The notes beneath the pieces are model-generated. The model made no database searches, had not been told where the DNA came from, and worked only from the letters and a program-made list of their open reading frames with translations. A DNA stretch of 35,549 nucleotides from an uncultured Vampirovibrio sp. (GTDB taxonomy: Bacteria > Cyanobacteriota > Vampirovibrionia > Gastranaerophilales > Gastranaerophilaceae), in NCBI GenBank assembly GCA_910577635.1, contig CAJTNR010000019.1, forward strand, positions 1,689 through 37,237, read 5' to 3'. Shown here piece by piece: positions 7,144 to 15,800 of the stretch (position 1 is the first letter of the stretch; each line of letters begins with the position of its first letter). The position numbers and the translations under genes were made by a program.

Positions 7144-7830
7144 ATGAGAACATTTGCAGAAACAAAAACCCACGAAGTTACGGTCGATGTTGTAATTCTA
7201 ACAATCCACAATGATAAACTCAAAGTTTTACTTGTTAAACGTGCAAATGAACCCTTCAGGGGCAGATGGTCAATCCCCGGAGGATTTATAAGACTGTCTG
7301 AAAACATTGATGATGCTGCACTTCGGGTTTTAAAAGAAAAAACTACGGTTTCTAATATCTACTTAGAACAGCTATACACCTTTGGAGATCCCTTAAGGTA
7401 TCCTGATGCGCGTGTTATAACCTGTGCTTACTTTGCACTGTTAAGGGCTGAGGATATTAAACTTGACACTAAAAAACTTGAAGGTGTTAGCGATATTCAA
7501 TGGCATGAAGTGGAAAAACTTCCCCCTCTAGCTTTTGACCATAAAGAAATTATTGAATATTCACTAAAAAGAACAAGGGAGAGACTTGAGCTTTGTCCGA
7601 TTGCTTTTCAGCTTTTGCCTAAGAAGTTTACTTTGACTGAGCTTCAAAAATCCTATGAATTAATCTTACAAAAAACTCTTGATAAAAGAAACTTTAGAAA
7701 AAAAATGCTGTCAGGAAATATTCTGGTTGAAACAAACGAATATACAAAGTCTGTTTCAAAACGTCCAGCTGCACTGTATTCTTTCGATAATATTACACTT
7801 AACTCCAAACGCGGGCACTTTTTTAGCTAA
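7144..7830 (+). CDS. NrtR-like transcriptional regulator (degenerate Nudix plus winged helix)
   Basis: The 228-residue protein has an N-terminal Nudix domain (residues 12-140) and a C-terminal region of about 80 residues (150-228) that fits a winged-helix DNA-binding domain. The Nudix box at residues 47-69 keeps G47, E53, R61 and E65 but has V62 and K66 where hydrolases have the metal-binding glutamates of the REUxEE core, so hydrolysis is unlikely. In NrtR the Nudix fold senses ADP-ribose and controls NAD biosynthesis genes. No NAD gene is nearby, so the target is unknown. Catalytically active Nudix proteins of the same length also exist; the altered box favours the regulator reading. Confidence 0.8.
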   Translation: MRTFAETKTHEVTVDVVILTIHNDKLKVLLVKRANEPFRGRWSIPGGFIRLSENIDDAALRVLKEKTTVSNIYLEQLYTFGDPLRYPDARVITCAYFALLRAEDIKLDTKKLEGVSDIQWHEVEKLPPLAFDHKEIIEYSLKRTRERLELCPIAFQLLPKKFTLTELQKSYELILQKTLDKRNFRKKMLSGNILVETNEYTKSVSKRPAALYSFDNITLNSKRGHFFS

Positions 7831-7855
7831 TTATTAAAAAATTTTAATAATTAGC
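7826..7855. terminator. perfect 14-bp inverted repeat, possible weak bidirectional terminator
   Basis: GCTAATTATTAAAA (7826-7839) and TTTTAATAATTAGC (7842-7855) are perfectly complementary with a 2-nt centre. The hairpin begins inside the stop codon region of the nrtR-like gene. It lacks a T-run directly after it on the plus strand, so termination would be weak. A cruciform or protein site is the alternative. Confidence 0.4.
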
Positions 7856-7886
7856 CCTAAAAAAACAAAAATGATAAAGTTAGTGT

Positions 7887-8102
7887 ATGATAACACTATT
7901 GCAAGATGAATTTTTAAACACAAAGTTTCTGGTGCGTTTAAAAAAAGAGATTGAAAAAGAACAGCTGCAAAAAACAATTTTGGAAATTGATTCTTTGAAT
8001 AAAATTCAGTTGAATATGCTAAAAAAATCAAAATTCCAAACAAAAGAAAAAGGGTTAGACTTAATTAAAAAAATTAGTAATGCAAGAATCAAAGATTTAT
8101 AA
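7887..8102 (+). CDS. small hypothetical protein upstream of DUF2344 gene
   Basis: This is a 71-residue Lys/Leu/Glu-rich helical protein (VRLKKEIEKEQLQKTILEI, then LDLIKKISNARIKDL). It has no recognised domain, signal or metal site. It overlaps the DUF2344 gene by 23 bases in another frame. No Shine-Dalgarno is visible before the ATG. The upstream bases ATGATAAAGTTA resemble the promoter of the nrtR-like gene (ATGATAAAGCTA), so this may begin the transcription unit for DUF2344 and RNase E/G. In other bacteria this position is often held by a radical SAM protein, which is not present here. Confidence 0.6.
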   Translation: MITLLQDEFLNTKFLVRLKKEIEKEQLQKTILEIDSLNKIQLNMLKKSKFQTKEKGLDLIKKISNARIKDL

Positions 8103-8763
8103 ATACCGCTTAAAATTAACAAAAAAAGGCGCTTTAAGGTTTATTTCCCACTTGGATTGGCAGAATTTAATCTTAAAAATTTTTAGACGCTGCGAACTAA
8201 ACCTTGTTTTATCCCAGGGGTTTAATAAAATGCCTAAGGTTTCATATTCTCCTGCCTTGCCTATTTTTCTTGAATCTGACTGCGAATTAGTAAATTTTCA
8301 AGTTTATAATCCCCTAAATGATGCTTTTTTATCAAATTTTAAAAAAAACGCTCCCTTAGGACTTGAGGTTTTATCTTTTGTTGAAATTAATAATGACAAT
8401 GAGCCTAAGTCTCTTGAGAACTATATTCAATGGGCAAGATATATTGCAAAAATTGATGAGAAAAAAACTATTTACAATTCAAATGAATTAAGATATATTA
8501 TAGACAAGTGTTTAAATTCTTGCGAATTATTAATAAGCAAGAAAACAAAAAAAGGTTTAGAAAAAACGATTAATTATCGAAATTCCCTAAAGTCTTTTGA
8601 AATTAAGGATGATAAAGTTTTATCTTTTATATTAAAAACAGGACAAAACGACTCAATTCCAGCTCTTCGCGCAGATGAGTTTTTAAAAAAAATGTTTTGT
8701 AACACTAACATTTTTAAAATCAAACGAGTGGAATTTTTCGATAGTGAACTGAGAGTTATTTAA
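8080..8763 (+). CDS. TIGR03936/DUF2344 family radical-SAM-linked protein
   Basis: The 227-residue protein opens with the characteristic YRLKLTKKGALRFISHLDW (residues 8-26), followed by LSQGFNKMPKVSYSPALP and IFLESDCELVNF. This family is normally encoded next to, or fused with, a TIGR03960 radical SAM protein and often precedes RNase G. Here RNase E/G follows 18 bases downstream, but no radical SAM gene is present and only a 71-codon ORF precedes it. The biochemical role is not established. The start at ATG 8080 lies inside the preceding gene, implying translational coupling. Confidence 0.87.
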   Translation: MQESKIYKYRLKLTKKGALRFISHLDWQNLILKIFRRCELNLVLSQGFNKMPKVSYSPALPIFLESDCELVNFQVYNPLNDAFLSNFKKNAPLGLEVLSFVEINNDNEPKSLENYIQWARYIAKIDEKKTIYNSNELRYIIDKCLNSCELLISKKTKKGLEKTINYRNSLKSFEIKDDKVLSFILKTGQNDSIPALRADEFLKKMFCNTNIFKIKRVEFFDSELRVI

Positions 8764-8781
8764 GTTTAAAAAGGATTATGT

Positions 8782-10518
8782 ATGTCAAAAAGAATTGTTA
8801 TTTCAGAAAAAGACAATGTTGCAGCATTAATTGAAGATTCCAAAGTTAGTGAATTTTTTGTTTCCAAAGGAGATGTCTTATTAGGAGATGTTTATCTTTC
8901 AAGAGTAGATAATGTCCTGCCTTCAATTGAAGCAGCATTTGTTGATGTTGGAATGGCAGATAGAATGGGTTTTATCCACACGGATGATATTATAGGAAAA
9001 GGGACTTTAAAAGAAAAAGTCCAGCCTAATCAAAAATTAATTGTACAGGTTGTAAAAGAACCGACAGGACACAAAGGACCAAGGGTTACAACCGCACTAT
9101 CTTTACCAGGGCGTTTTTTAGTTTTATTGCCGGATGAAAAAGGGATTAATGTTTCAAAAAAAATTACCTCGCAAAAAGAAAGAGCAAGATTAAAATCAAT
9201 TGTGAGTTTACTAAAACCTACAGGAGTGGGTGTAATTGTAAGAACAGAAGCACAGGGTCAAAGTGATAGTGAAATTCAGGAAGATTTAGAAATCTTGCTT
9301 GATAAGTGGAACTCAATTGTGAATGCCGCTGATAGCGCTAATCCTCCTTCTTTATTATATCGAGACCAGGATTTACTATACAGAGTTATAAGAGAAGCTG
9401 CAGATAATGAAATCGACGAAATTATTGTTGACACTGCTTTTGCGCTTCATAGAACAACACAACTTTTGTCTCATTGGAACCTGCAGATAAAAGTTACAAT
9501 GCACAAAGGAACAGATCCTCTATTGGTTGCATCAGGAGTTAACAAAGAGATTCTTAATGCTCTCAACACTAAAGTAAACCTTCCTCTTGGAGGTTACCTG
9601 TTTATCCAGCAAACAGAAGCGCTGACAGTTGTTGATGTTAACTCTGGAAAATTCACAAGTTCAGCTAATCAAGCGGAAACTATATTAAAAACCAATATGC
9701 AGGCAGCTGATGAAATTGCCCGTCAGCTAAAGCTGAGAAATATCGGGGGTATGGTAGTAATTGACTTTATCGATATGAATAGCAGGATGGATAAACTTGC
9801 ACTATTGGAGCATTTTGAACTTGTTCTAGAAAAAGACAAAGCAAAACCTCAAATTGGTCAGTTGTCTGATTTGGGTTTAGTTGAATTAACCCGTCACAGA
9901 CAAGGACAGAGCTTGTGTGAGATATTCACCAAAAAGTGTGAAAAATGTGCAGGTCAAGGTTTTATAATTGATGATTTAAAATTTGCAACTCCGACAGCAA
10001 TTGGAGAAAACAGAGCAAAAATGAACAAAATTAAAGGACCTTTTAACTCTAACTTCTCAAATGCACCTGAGAGTGCTCCTAATCAAAACAAAAATCACAA
10101 ATTCGACAAAAACCAAAGAAAAGATAAACAAAAAAAAGAAAGATTCCAGAATCAGCAGCAGAATCAAACCGAACTAACAAAAACACAGGTTAATGATTTA
10201 ATTGATGATTTAATTAAAGATGTTGTAATTGATTCTAAAGTTGAAGAGACTAAAACAACTCCAGTTGAGCCTGTTGAAAATAATGCTGAAGAAACTATAA
10301 ATACAGAACAAACAAAAGAAGATAAACCGGAAGAAAAAGCGCAAGAGGCAAAAAAACTTCCAAGAAAGACGAAAAAAACAAGAAAAAAAGACGAAGTTGA
10401 AAACACAGAACAAACAACACAAGAAACTGAAACAATAGTTGAGCAAAAAGAAGATCAGGTTGAAAAACCAGCTAAAAAAACCACAAGGAGGACAAGAAGT
10501 GCTAAAAGCTCTAAATAA
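8782..10518 (+). CDS. rng: ribonuclease E/G
   Basis: The 578-residue endoribonuclease has an S1-like RNA-binding region (about 30-100), RNase H-like and 5'-sensor parts, and a DNase I-like catalytic region with D285 in VVDVNSGKF and D328 in VVIDFIDMNS, the two Mg2+-binding aspartates. VELTRHRQG (367-375) and the zinc-link CEKC (386-389) follow. The enzyme starts mRNA decay and matures rRNA. Residues 400-578 form a low-complexity tail rich in K, E, Q, N and T that ends TTRRTRSAKSSK, as in cyanobacterial RNase E, where the basic end can bind partners. The ATG follows AAAGGA. The gene shares its last 20 bases with the next gene. Confidence 0.93.
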   Translation: MSKRIVISEKDNVAALIEDSKVSEFFVSKGDVLLGDVYLSRVDNVLPSIEAAFVDVGMADRMGFIHTDDIIGKGTLKEKVQPNQKLIVQVVKEPTGHKGPRVTTALSLPGRFLVLLPDEKGINVSKKITSQKERARLKSIVSLLKPTGVGVIVRTEAQGQSDSEIQEDLEILLDKWNSIVNAADSANPPSLLYRDQDLLYRVIREAADNEIDEIIVDTAFALHRTTQLLSHWNLQIKVTMHKGTDPLLVASGVNKEILNALNTKVNLPLGGYLFIQQTEALTVVDVNSGKFTSSANQAETILKTNMQAADEIARQLKLRNIGGMVVIDFIDMNSRMDKLALLEHFELVLEKDKAKPQIGQLSDLGLVELTRHRQGQSLCEIFTKKCEKCAGQGFIIDDLKFATPTAIGENRAKMNKIKGPFNSNFSNAPESAPNQNKNHKFDKNQRKDKQKKERFQNQQQNQTELTKTQVNDLIDDLIKDVVIDSKVEETKTTPVEPVENNAEETINTEQTKEDKPEEKAQEAKKLPRKTKKTRKKDEVENTEQTTQETETIVEQKEDQVEKPAKKTTRRTRSAKSSK

Positions 10519-10924
10519 GCTTGTTTTGTTCTTTGTACTGGTTGTTTCACTAAGCCCTTGTGCACTTAGTGAAACAACAATTCCTGTTACAAGAGAGATT
10601 TCCGACAGAAACGGACAAATGGAACTCATTCAAAACGAAGTTAAAGTTGAAGACCTTGATATTGATCCTATTAATACAGATAAGCTAAAAAATACAATTG
10701 TACCAGACCCTAAAAAAGAAGGAGAGAAAATAATAGCATTGTTTTTAAAAACAATGCTAGGAGTTGTTATTTGTACAGGTTTGCTTTATTTAGTTCTTCT
10801 TTTTGTCAAAAAATTCTATACAAGCGGGTTTGTAAATGACGAGGAGACATTTGAAAACCTTGACTTATCAACACCTCAAAACAAACAAGACGCGCTTAAG
10901 TCTTTTTTGAATAGAACTAACTAA
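10499..10924 (+). CDS. small exported/membrane protein coupled to RNase E/G
   Basis: The frame is also open from an ATG at 10439, but GTG 10499 with AGGAGG 8 bases upstream is much better placed, giving 141 residues and a 20-base overlap with the RNase stop. The protein has an N-terminal signal-like segment (LVLFFVLVVSLSPCALS, residues 8-24), a polar, probably extracytoplasmic stretch, a strong membrane helix (78-103) and a short acidic cytoplasmic tail. C21 is preceded by Pro, so a lipobox is unlikely. The layout resembles FliO-type proteins, but no flagellar gene is near and I do not assign it. A perfect 14-bp inverted repeat lies inside the signal-peptide codons. Confidence 0.7.
   Translation: MLKALNKLVLFFVLVVSLSPCALSETTIPVTREISDRNGQMELIQNEVKVEDLDIDPINTDKLKNTIVPDPKKEGEKIIALFLKTMLGVVICTGLLYLVLLFVKKFYTSGFVNDEETFENLDLSTPQNKQDALKSFLNRTN
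10541..10578 (+). repeat. 14-bp perfect inverted repeat inside coding sequence
   Basis: GTTGTTTCACTAAG (10541-10554) and CTTAGTGAAACAAC (10565-10578) are perfect complements around a 10-nt loop. The repeat lies 22 bases after the RNase E/G stop codon and within codons 15-27 of the overlapping gene. The RNA would form a very stable stem. No T-run follows, so it is not a classical terminator. Confidence 0.7.
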
Positions 10925-11181
10925 GCAACAATGGAAGAAGCGCCGAGAATCTCTGCTTCATTAGGCAATCCCTTTGTTTTTAGTAATTCTTCAACAACAT
11001 ATTTCATTTTACACTTAAAGGAATACCCCGCCTTTTTAATAGGGCAGTTTTTACATTTGCAATTAAGTTTATAACATTCAAAAGCACTCAATGTCCAATT
11101 CTGCAGGATTGAATCAGACATAACCCCTTTAGTTTGACATTCAAAGTATTCTACTTTAAAACTTTGAGCATTCTTGAACAT
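10921..11181 (-). CDS. small Cys-cluster protein
   Basis: The frame is open from TTG at 11202, but ATG 11181 follows AGGGGGT at a good distance and gives an 86-residue protein. Six cysteines are visible: C15, C36, C41, C43, C46 and C57, with a C-x4-C-x-C-x2-C core (CYKLNCKCKNCPI). This suggests a zinc or iron-sulfur site. The C-terminal half is helical (MKYVVEELLKTKGLPNEAE). I recognise no named family. It ends 4 bases inside the convergent membrane-protein gene, with no terminator between. A redox-sensing or metal-dependent regulatory role is only a guess. Confidence 0.68.
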   Translation of the reverse strand: MFKNAQSFKVEYFECQTKGVMSDSILQNWTLSAFECYKLNCKCKNCPIKKAGYSFKCKMKYVVEELLKTKGLPNEAEILGASSIVA

Positions 11182-11327
11182 TCTACTACCCCCTAACAAC
11201 ACTTAATAAACCCTTCTTTTTATATTATGTTATATATAGAATGATTTTTCAAAATTAATCCTATGAATGTAGTAGATAAAAAATTATACCTTTTTTGCCT
11301 TTTTGGCTAATTTAAATTTGGTAAAAA

Positions 11328-11333
11328 TACAAT
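11328..11333 (+). promoter_or_regulatory. possible -10 box of Hcp-like gene
   Basis: TACAAT at 11328-11333 lies 11 nt before the ATG at 11345. An alternative, TTGGTA (11318-11323) with a 17-bp spacer to TATTAT (11341-11346), overlaps the start codon. No Shine-Dalgarno is present, so the leader is very short in either reading. Confidence 0.3.
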
Positions 11334-11344
11334 AAACTTGTATT

Positions 11345-12802
11345 ATGTACGAATACTTTAAAAACATAATAGATAAATCCTCTTGTCAATCAATAGGTGC
11401 CTGCTCAATTCATCCTAGTGTGAGCGCTTTGTATGATATCATGCTGGGTCAATTAAGGGAAATTTCTTTTTATTTGGTTAAGTTAAAAGAGTTTGGTATT
11501 ACCAATAAAAAAATTAACTCCAAATGCATTGAAACTCTATCAATTTTTCTTATTAACACAAGCTTTAATCATCAAAAATTTCTGACATTGGTGTCAGAAC
11601 TGCAGAAGCTAAAAAACGAGATTAAAGAAAAATATTTGCATTATTGTGCTCAAAAGCAGTTTCCTTGCGAAATTATTAACACTAATATTCAAATTGACGA
11701 CTCAACCACAATTTCTCAGCTGATTAAATACGCTCAATCCAAGCAACAGAACCAAAGTGCAGCAAAACAAAGACTATTTGAAGTTATAACAATTTTTGCA
11801 AAACTTTGTGCTATTGATATTGTGAAAATTAAAAAATTCGAGCCGGATTTTGATAAATATGATTTTGAAATCCTGAGATTCTTTGCCCTTACAAACGGCT
11901 ATTCTATAAGGAATGAAAAAATAATAAGAAGAATTAAAGAGTTTAGCGAGATTAATATTGAAATTAAAGAAAAACTCTACAAAACTCTTGAAGAGCGCTA
12001 TGGCAGAAAAGAAAGCGCACAAATTCTGACTTCAACCCAAAAAGGGCACTGCATACTTGTTTCAGGGGATGATTTAGATGAACTTGAAGCACTATTAACA
12101 ACCCTAGAAAAGCTTGATTTAAAAGAAGAAGTCAATGTTTACACACACGGACCATTGATTCTAGCGCACTTCTATCCTTATTTCAAGAATAATAAATTCC
12201 TAAAAGGACATTTTGGCTCAAACAACGCTCAGTACGATTTTTCAATATTCCCTGGTTCAATTTTGATTACCAAAAACTTTATTCAAAAAATCGATACTTT
12301 ATATAAAGGTGAAATTTTTTCCAATAAGATAATATCTTTCGAGCGTGTTTTTGATATTCAAAACAATGATTACAAGCCTGTAGTTGAAGCAAGCTTATCG
12401 CAAAACGGGTTTTTAGAAACCAATAAACCCGAGGTTTTAAATGTCGGCTATGAAATTAATGATATTAAAACCATTCTTAATGATTTTTGCGATAAAGAAA
12501 TTGTTATTGTTACTTCTATTATTAACGAGCTCAATTTTTTAGACGAATACGAAAACAAAAAAATTATCAACCTCAACTGCCCCCTAGAGAATGATTTATT
12601 GATTGAAGCAGTTAAAAAATTGAAAGAAAAAAACGTCAAAATTAGCGTTTTTAACTCTCAATGCAACCTCGAAAGCCTCAACAGTGTTCTTTTTCTATTG
12701 AACAAAGAAATCAGTCTATACTTTGTTAACTGTTCTTCTTTTTTAATCAACCCCCACGTCATTGAATCATTGAAACAGGATTTTGATGTTAAGATAATCT
12801 AG
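11345..12802 (+). CDS. degenerate hybrid-cluster (Hcp/prismane) family protein
   Basis: The 485 residues can be aligned by eye along the length of Hcp. The N-terminal SIGACSIHPSVSALYDIMLGQ (residues 16-36) matches the Hcp N-terminus, but only C14 and C20 of the four cubane cysteines remain. The central CILVSGDDLDELEALL (236-251) has D242 where Hcp has a cluster histidine. VYTHGPLILAH (265-275) has P270 for the cluster glutamate, and PGSILITKNFIQ (303-314) has F312 for a cluster cysteine. The C-terminal persulfide-cysteine and Glu/Lys positions are not recognisable. Hcp reduces hydroxylamine or handles NO; this protein probably cannot carry the hybrid cluster. The reading frame is intact, so it may have a new role. 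Confidence 0.72.
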   Translation: MYEYFKNIIDKSSCQSIGACSIHPSVSALYDIMLGQLREISFYLVKLKEFGITNKKINSKCIETLSIFLINTSFNHQKFLTLVSELQKLKNEIKEKYLHYCAQKQFPCEIINTNIQIDDSTTISQLIKYAQSKQQNQSAAKQRLFEVITIFAKLCAIDIVKIKKFEPDFDKYDFEILRFFALTNGYSIRNEKIIRRIKEFSEINIEIKEKLYKTLEERYGRKESAQILTSTQKGHCILVSGDDLDELEALLTTLEKLDLKEEVNVYTHGPLILAHFYPYFKNNKFLKGHFGSNNAQYDFSIFPGSILITKNFIQKIDTLYKGEIFSNKIISFERVFDIQNNDYKPVVEASLSQNGFLETNKPEVLNVGYEINDIKTILNDFCDKEIVIVTSIINELNFLDEYENKKIINLNCPLENDLLIEAVKKLKEKNVKISVFNSQCNLESLNSVLFLLNKEISLYFVNCSSFLINPHVIESLKQDFDVKII

Positions 12803-12805
12803 AAT

Positions 12806-12838
12806 AAAAAAAACTTCCTTTAAAAGGAAGTTTTTTTT
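12806..12838. terminator. bidirectional terminator between Hcp-like gene and GH13 operon
   Basis: CTTCCTT (12814-12820) pairs with AAGGAAG (12824-12830), extended by eight A-T pairs (12806-12813 with 12831-12838). This is a long stem with T-runs on both strands, located between convergent genes that end at 12802 and 12841. Confidence 0.88.
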
Positions 12839-12840
12839 AT

Positions 12841-15800
12841 TTATTTAACCATATTGTACAAATATGCCATATATTCATAAGGCTGCTTCCCTTTTCCAAA
12901 GGGAGCATAGAAAATTAAGCTGTTATTATCAAAAGTAATTGCGCTTGAATCTTCTTTGCAAATTTCTCCGTTTTGAACTACATAGTCGCAGTTTTCATCT
13001 ATATAATTACCATTATTATCATAAACTTTTCTTTTTAGTTTAGTTCCTTCTTCAAAAGGACATTGTCCGTCTCTTGTTTTAATTGGAATACTTTTTACTT
13101 TGTGTTCTTTTCTTTCAGTTTCAAGAGCAATTTCAACTTCTTCTCCTTTTGAATTTTTAACTTTTTTAGAACTGCCCAATCCGTTATTAGTTGCAATTGC
13201 AACTACTCTTGAGCCTTTTTCATCATAATAATAAGTTGGAGCAAAACTTAATTCATACTCATCCGCCTGAGTAAAGTATTCTTTTATTGCATCAAATGAT
13301 TGGTCGAATTTTTCAATTTCCTCATCAGAAAACCTGAAAGCTTCTTTTACCAATGACCTATATTCCTTATTGTCAGTTTCTTTTTCTTTTTCTAATAATT
13401 CAAACATTATTTTTAAATTGATACCAGTCATTTGTCCCATAGCAGGATAATTAATTGTTTCTTTATAAAAATCTGCAATTTTAGCGCAGAGTTCATTAAA
13501 AGTCTTATTATCACAATTTTTGCTTACACTGCTTGTAGTTTTTCTATTTTCACTATAAGGTTTTAGGATATCGGCAAATCCACCCCTTTCGGCACTTAAG
13601 CCTTTCTTTTTATGCAAAGAATTATTAGAATCATACAGCTTAACATCCTGTTCGAATTCTTTATCATGTCTTAATTGGTGAAAAACCTGACCCCTGTTTT
13701 GATAATAAATATTTTTATTTGGAGTTTCAAATCCGCTCATTCCAAGTTCAGTACCATTTAGCACTGTATAAATTCCAGGAAGAGAATGAGCAATTTCAGA
13801 TAAAACATTTGCTTTTTTTCTTGTTTCACTAAGTATTTCCCGCTCAAGTTCCAATCCATTTACTTTTGTAATTCCAGAATCATTAAGCGCAGCTTGAAGC
13901 GATATAGAAAAAGGTTCAGCACCAAAAAAATCTGCTCTATCATAATCCGGTTTTTGAGAATCCTTTCTTTTGCCATTAGCAAGATTCCTAATTGCTTTTT
14001 GAAGTTTATCTTTTTCCTCTTGGTCTAACAGCTTGCTTTTTTGAATTTCATTAAGTAGAAAATATCCGGCTGCTACAGCTTTAGGTGAAATATTTTTATA
14101 ATCATCCCTTCCTGTGACAATCCTTGCCATTTTTTTATAAAAAGGATTAGCTTCTGATAAGTCTTTATCTTTTACTATATTATTTTTATCATCTTTTTCT
14201 TTACTTAAAAAAAGATTCATTTCTAAAGGCAGTGTATGAACAACTGTTGGTTTATCGTGGTTGTTAGAAAAGAAATGCGCATAGAGAAAATTATTCGGCT
14301 GAGAAACTTTCATTGATTGATAAACTATATCCATTAAAGCTTCTAAATTGCCGCGTCTAGAAGGAGTAATGGAACCATGTTCAGGATTGATTCCAATTAG
14401 CTCAGAAAGGTTGTTAAAATATTCAAACATTGAAATTGTTGTAGAATTAGTCTTGCCAAGGTATTTTTTTTCAAGAACAACAGGAGGATGAGTTCTGTAT
14501 TCATTCCACTTGTCTATTTCTTCCTGAGTCATATTCTTAACACTTTCAAAGAATTGTTTATCATATTCTTTTATTGAATCTAAATCTTTCCATTTATAAA
14601 ATTCATCCATCTCCGTTAGTTCATTAACAACCAAAGCAGCCGGGTTATAAGCTCTTATATTACCGATAAATTTTTGCCAGAAGGCTTGAATTCCTTCATC
14701 TTTATCATTTCCATTCCAAATTTCATCAAAAGTTACTTCTTTATTTTTTACAGCATCAATATCTCCAATATCTTTTGCAGCATCAAATCTCCAGTTTAAA
14801 CCTGCTTTTGATTGAAGAACGATTGTTTCTGCTAATTCAAAATCTGTTATTGAAATCTTTGCAACTTCTTGTTTGATTGTTTCTTTAATTTTATCAGCAC
14901 AACTTGAATCAAGTCCGGATAAAAGTCCGCTAATAACATTCAACCTTTCTTCTTCGGGATTAGAAGAAGGAATTAAACCTTCAAAATTCTTAATTCCAAC
15001 ATCCTTTAGTTTAGATAAAATTACTTTTCCGCCATTGTCAACCAAACCTGGATTAATTGCACTTGCAATAACACTTCTTATGATTTCAAGAGCATACATC
15101 TTAACAACAAATGCTCTATAGTCTTCATTATCTTTATATTTTTGAGGAATTACATAATCAATTGCAGAATTAACAATTGAGCATAGTTTTTTATAAGCAA
15201 CACCAGAGCGGGAATTAAATTCTTCTTGAAACTCAGGTTCTGAAAACACAGCGCTTAATTCAGGAGCAGTTTCCAAGGATTGCAGAGGAAAAGTTTCAAC
15301 ATAATCTTCAACATTTTTATCCTGTGCCAAGATAGGCGAATCCGCTTCCTCGTTTTCTACCAGTGTTTTAAATTCTTCATATTCTTCTTCGGTAATATTG
15401 TTTTTTTTAGCTATTGAAAGCCTTTCTCTATCATCTGCCAGAGCAGTTTGAAGAATTAATTCTCTTTGAATAGTTTCAGTCCAATAAGAAGCAGTATTTG
15501 CAAGATATTTTCTTGCATCCTTACATCCTTGAATATTTTTAGGATCATTTGCAGGATTAGAAGTATTAAGCTTAATTAAATCAACATTGCCTTCCCAGAA
15601 AGTTGCACCGCCAGCTTTAGATTTTGTTGTAATTTTTGCGTTTTTAAATGTTAAAAAGTCATCAAGATTATCAATCTGATTCAACAAAACCTTAGAAGTA
15701 CCGTTTTTGAAGGTTTTTGCAATTTTTTCTTTGGTTTTTGAATCCTTAGGGTCAATTTCAAAAGCATAAGGATAAACAGAACTGTTAGAATCTATAAATT

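Noticed and set aside
10210..10629. 139-codon minus-strand frame opposite the RNase E/G tail
   Set aside because: It is antisense of Lys/Glu-rich low-complexity codons and gives an artificial Phe/Ser-rich peptide with no ribosome site.
10499..10924. FliO flagellar protein
   Set aside because: Only the generic signal-plus-one-helix layout fits; no flagellar neighbour or sequence motif supports it.
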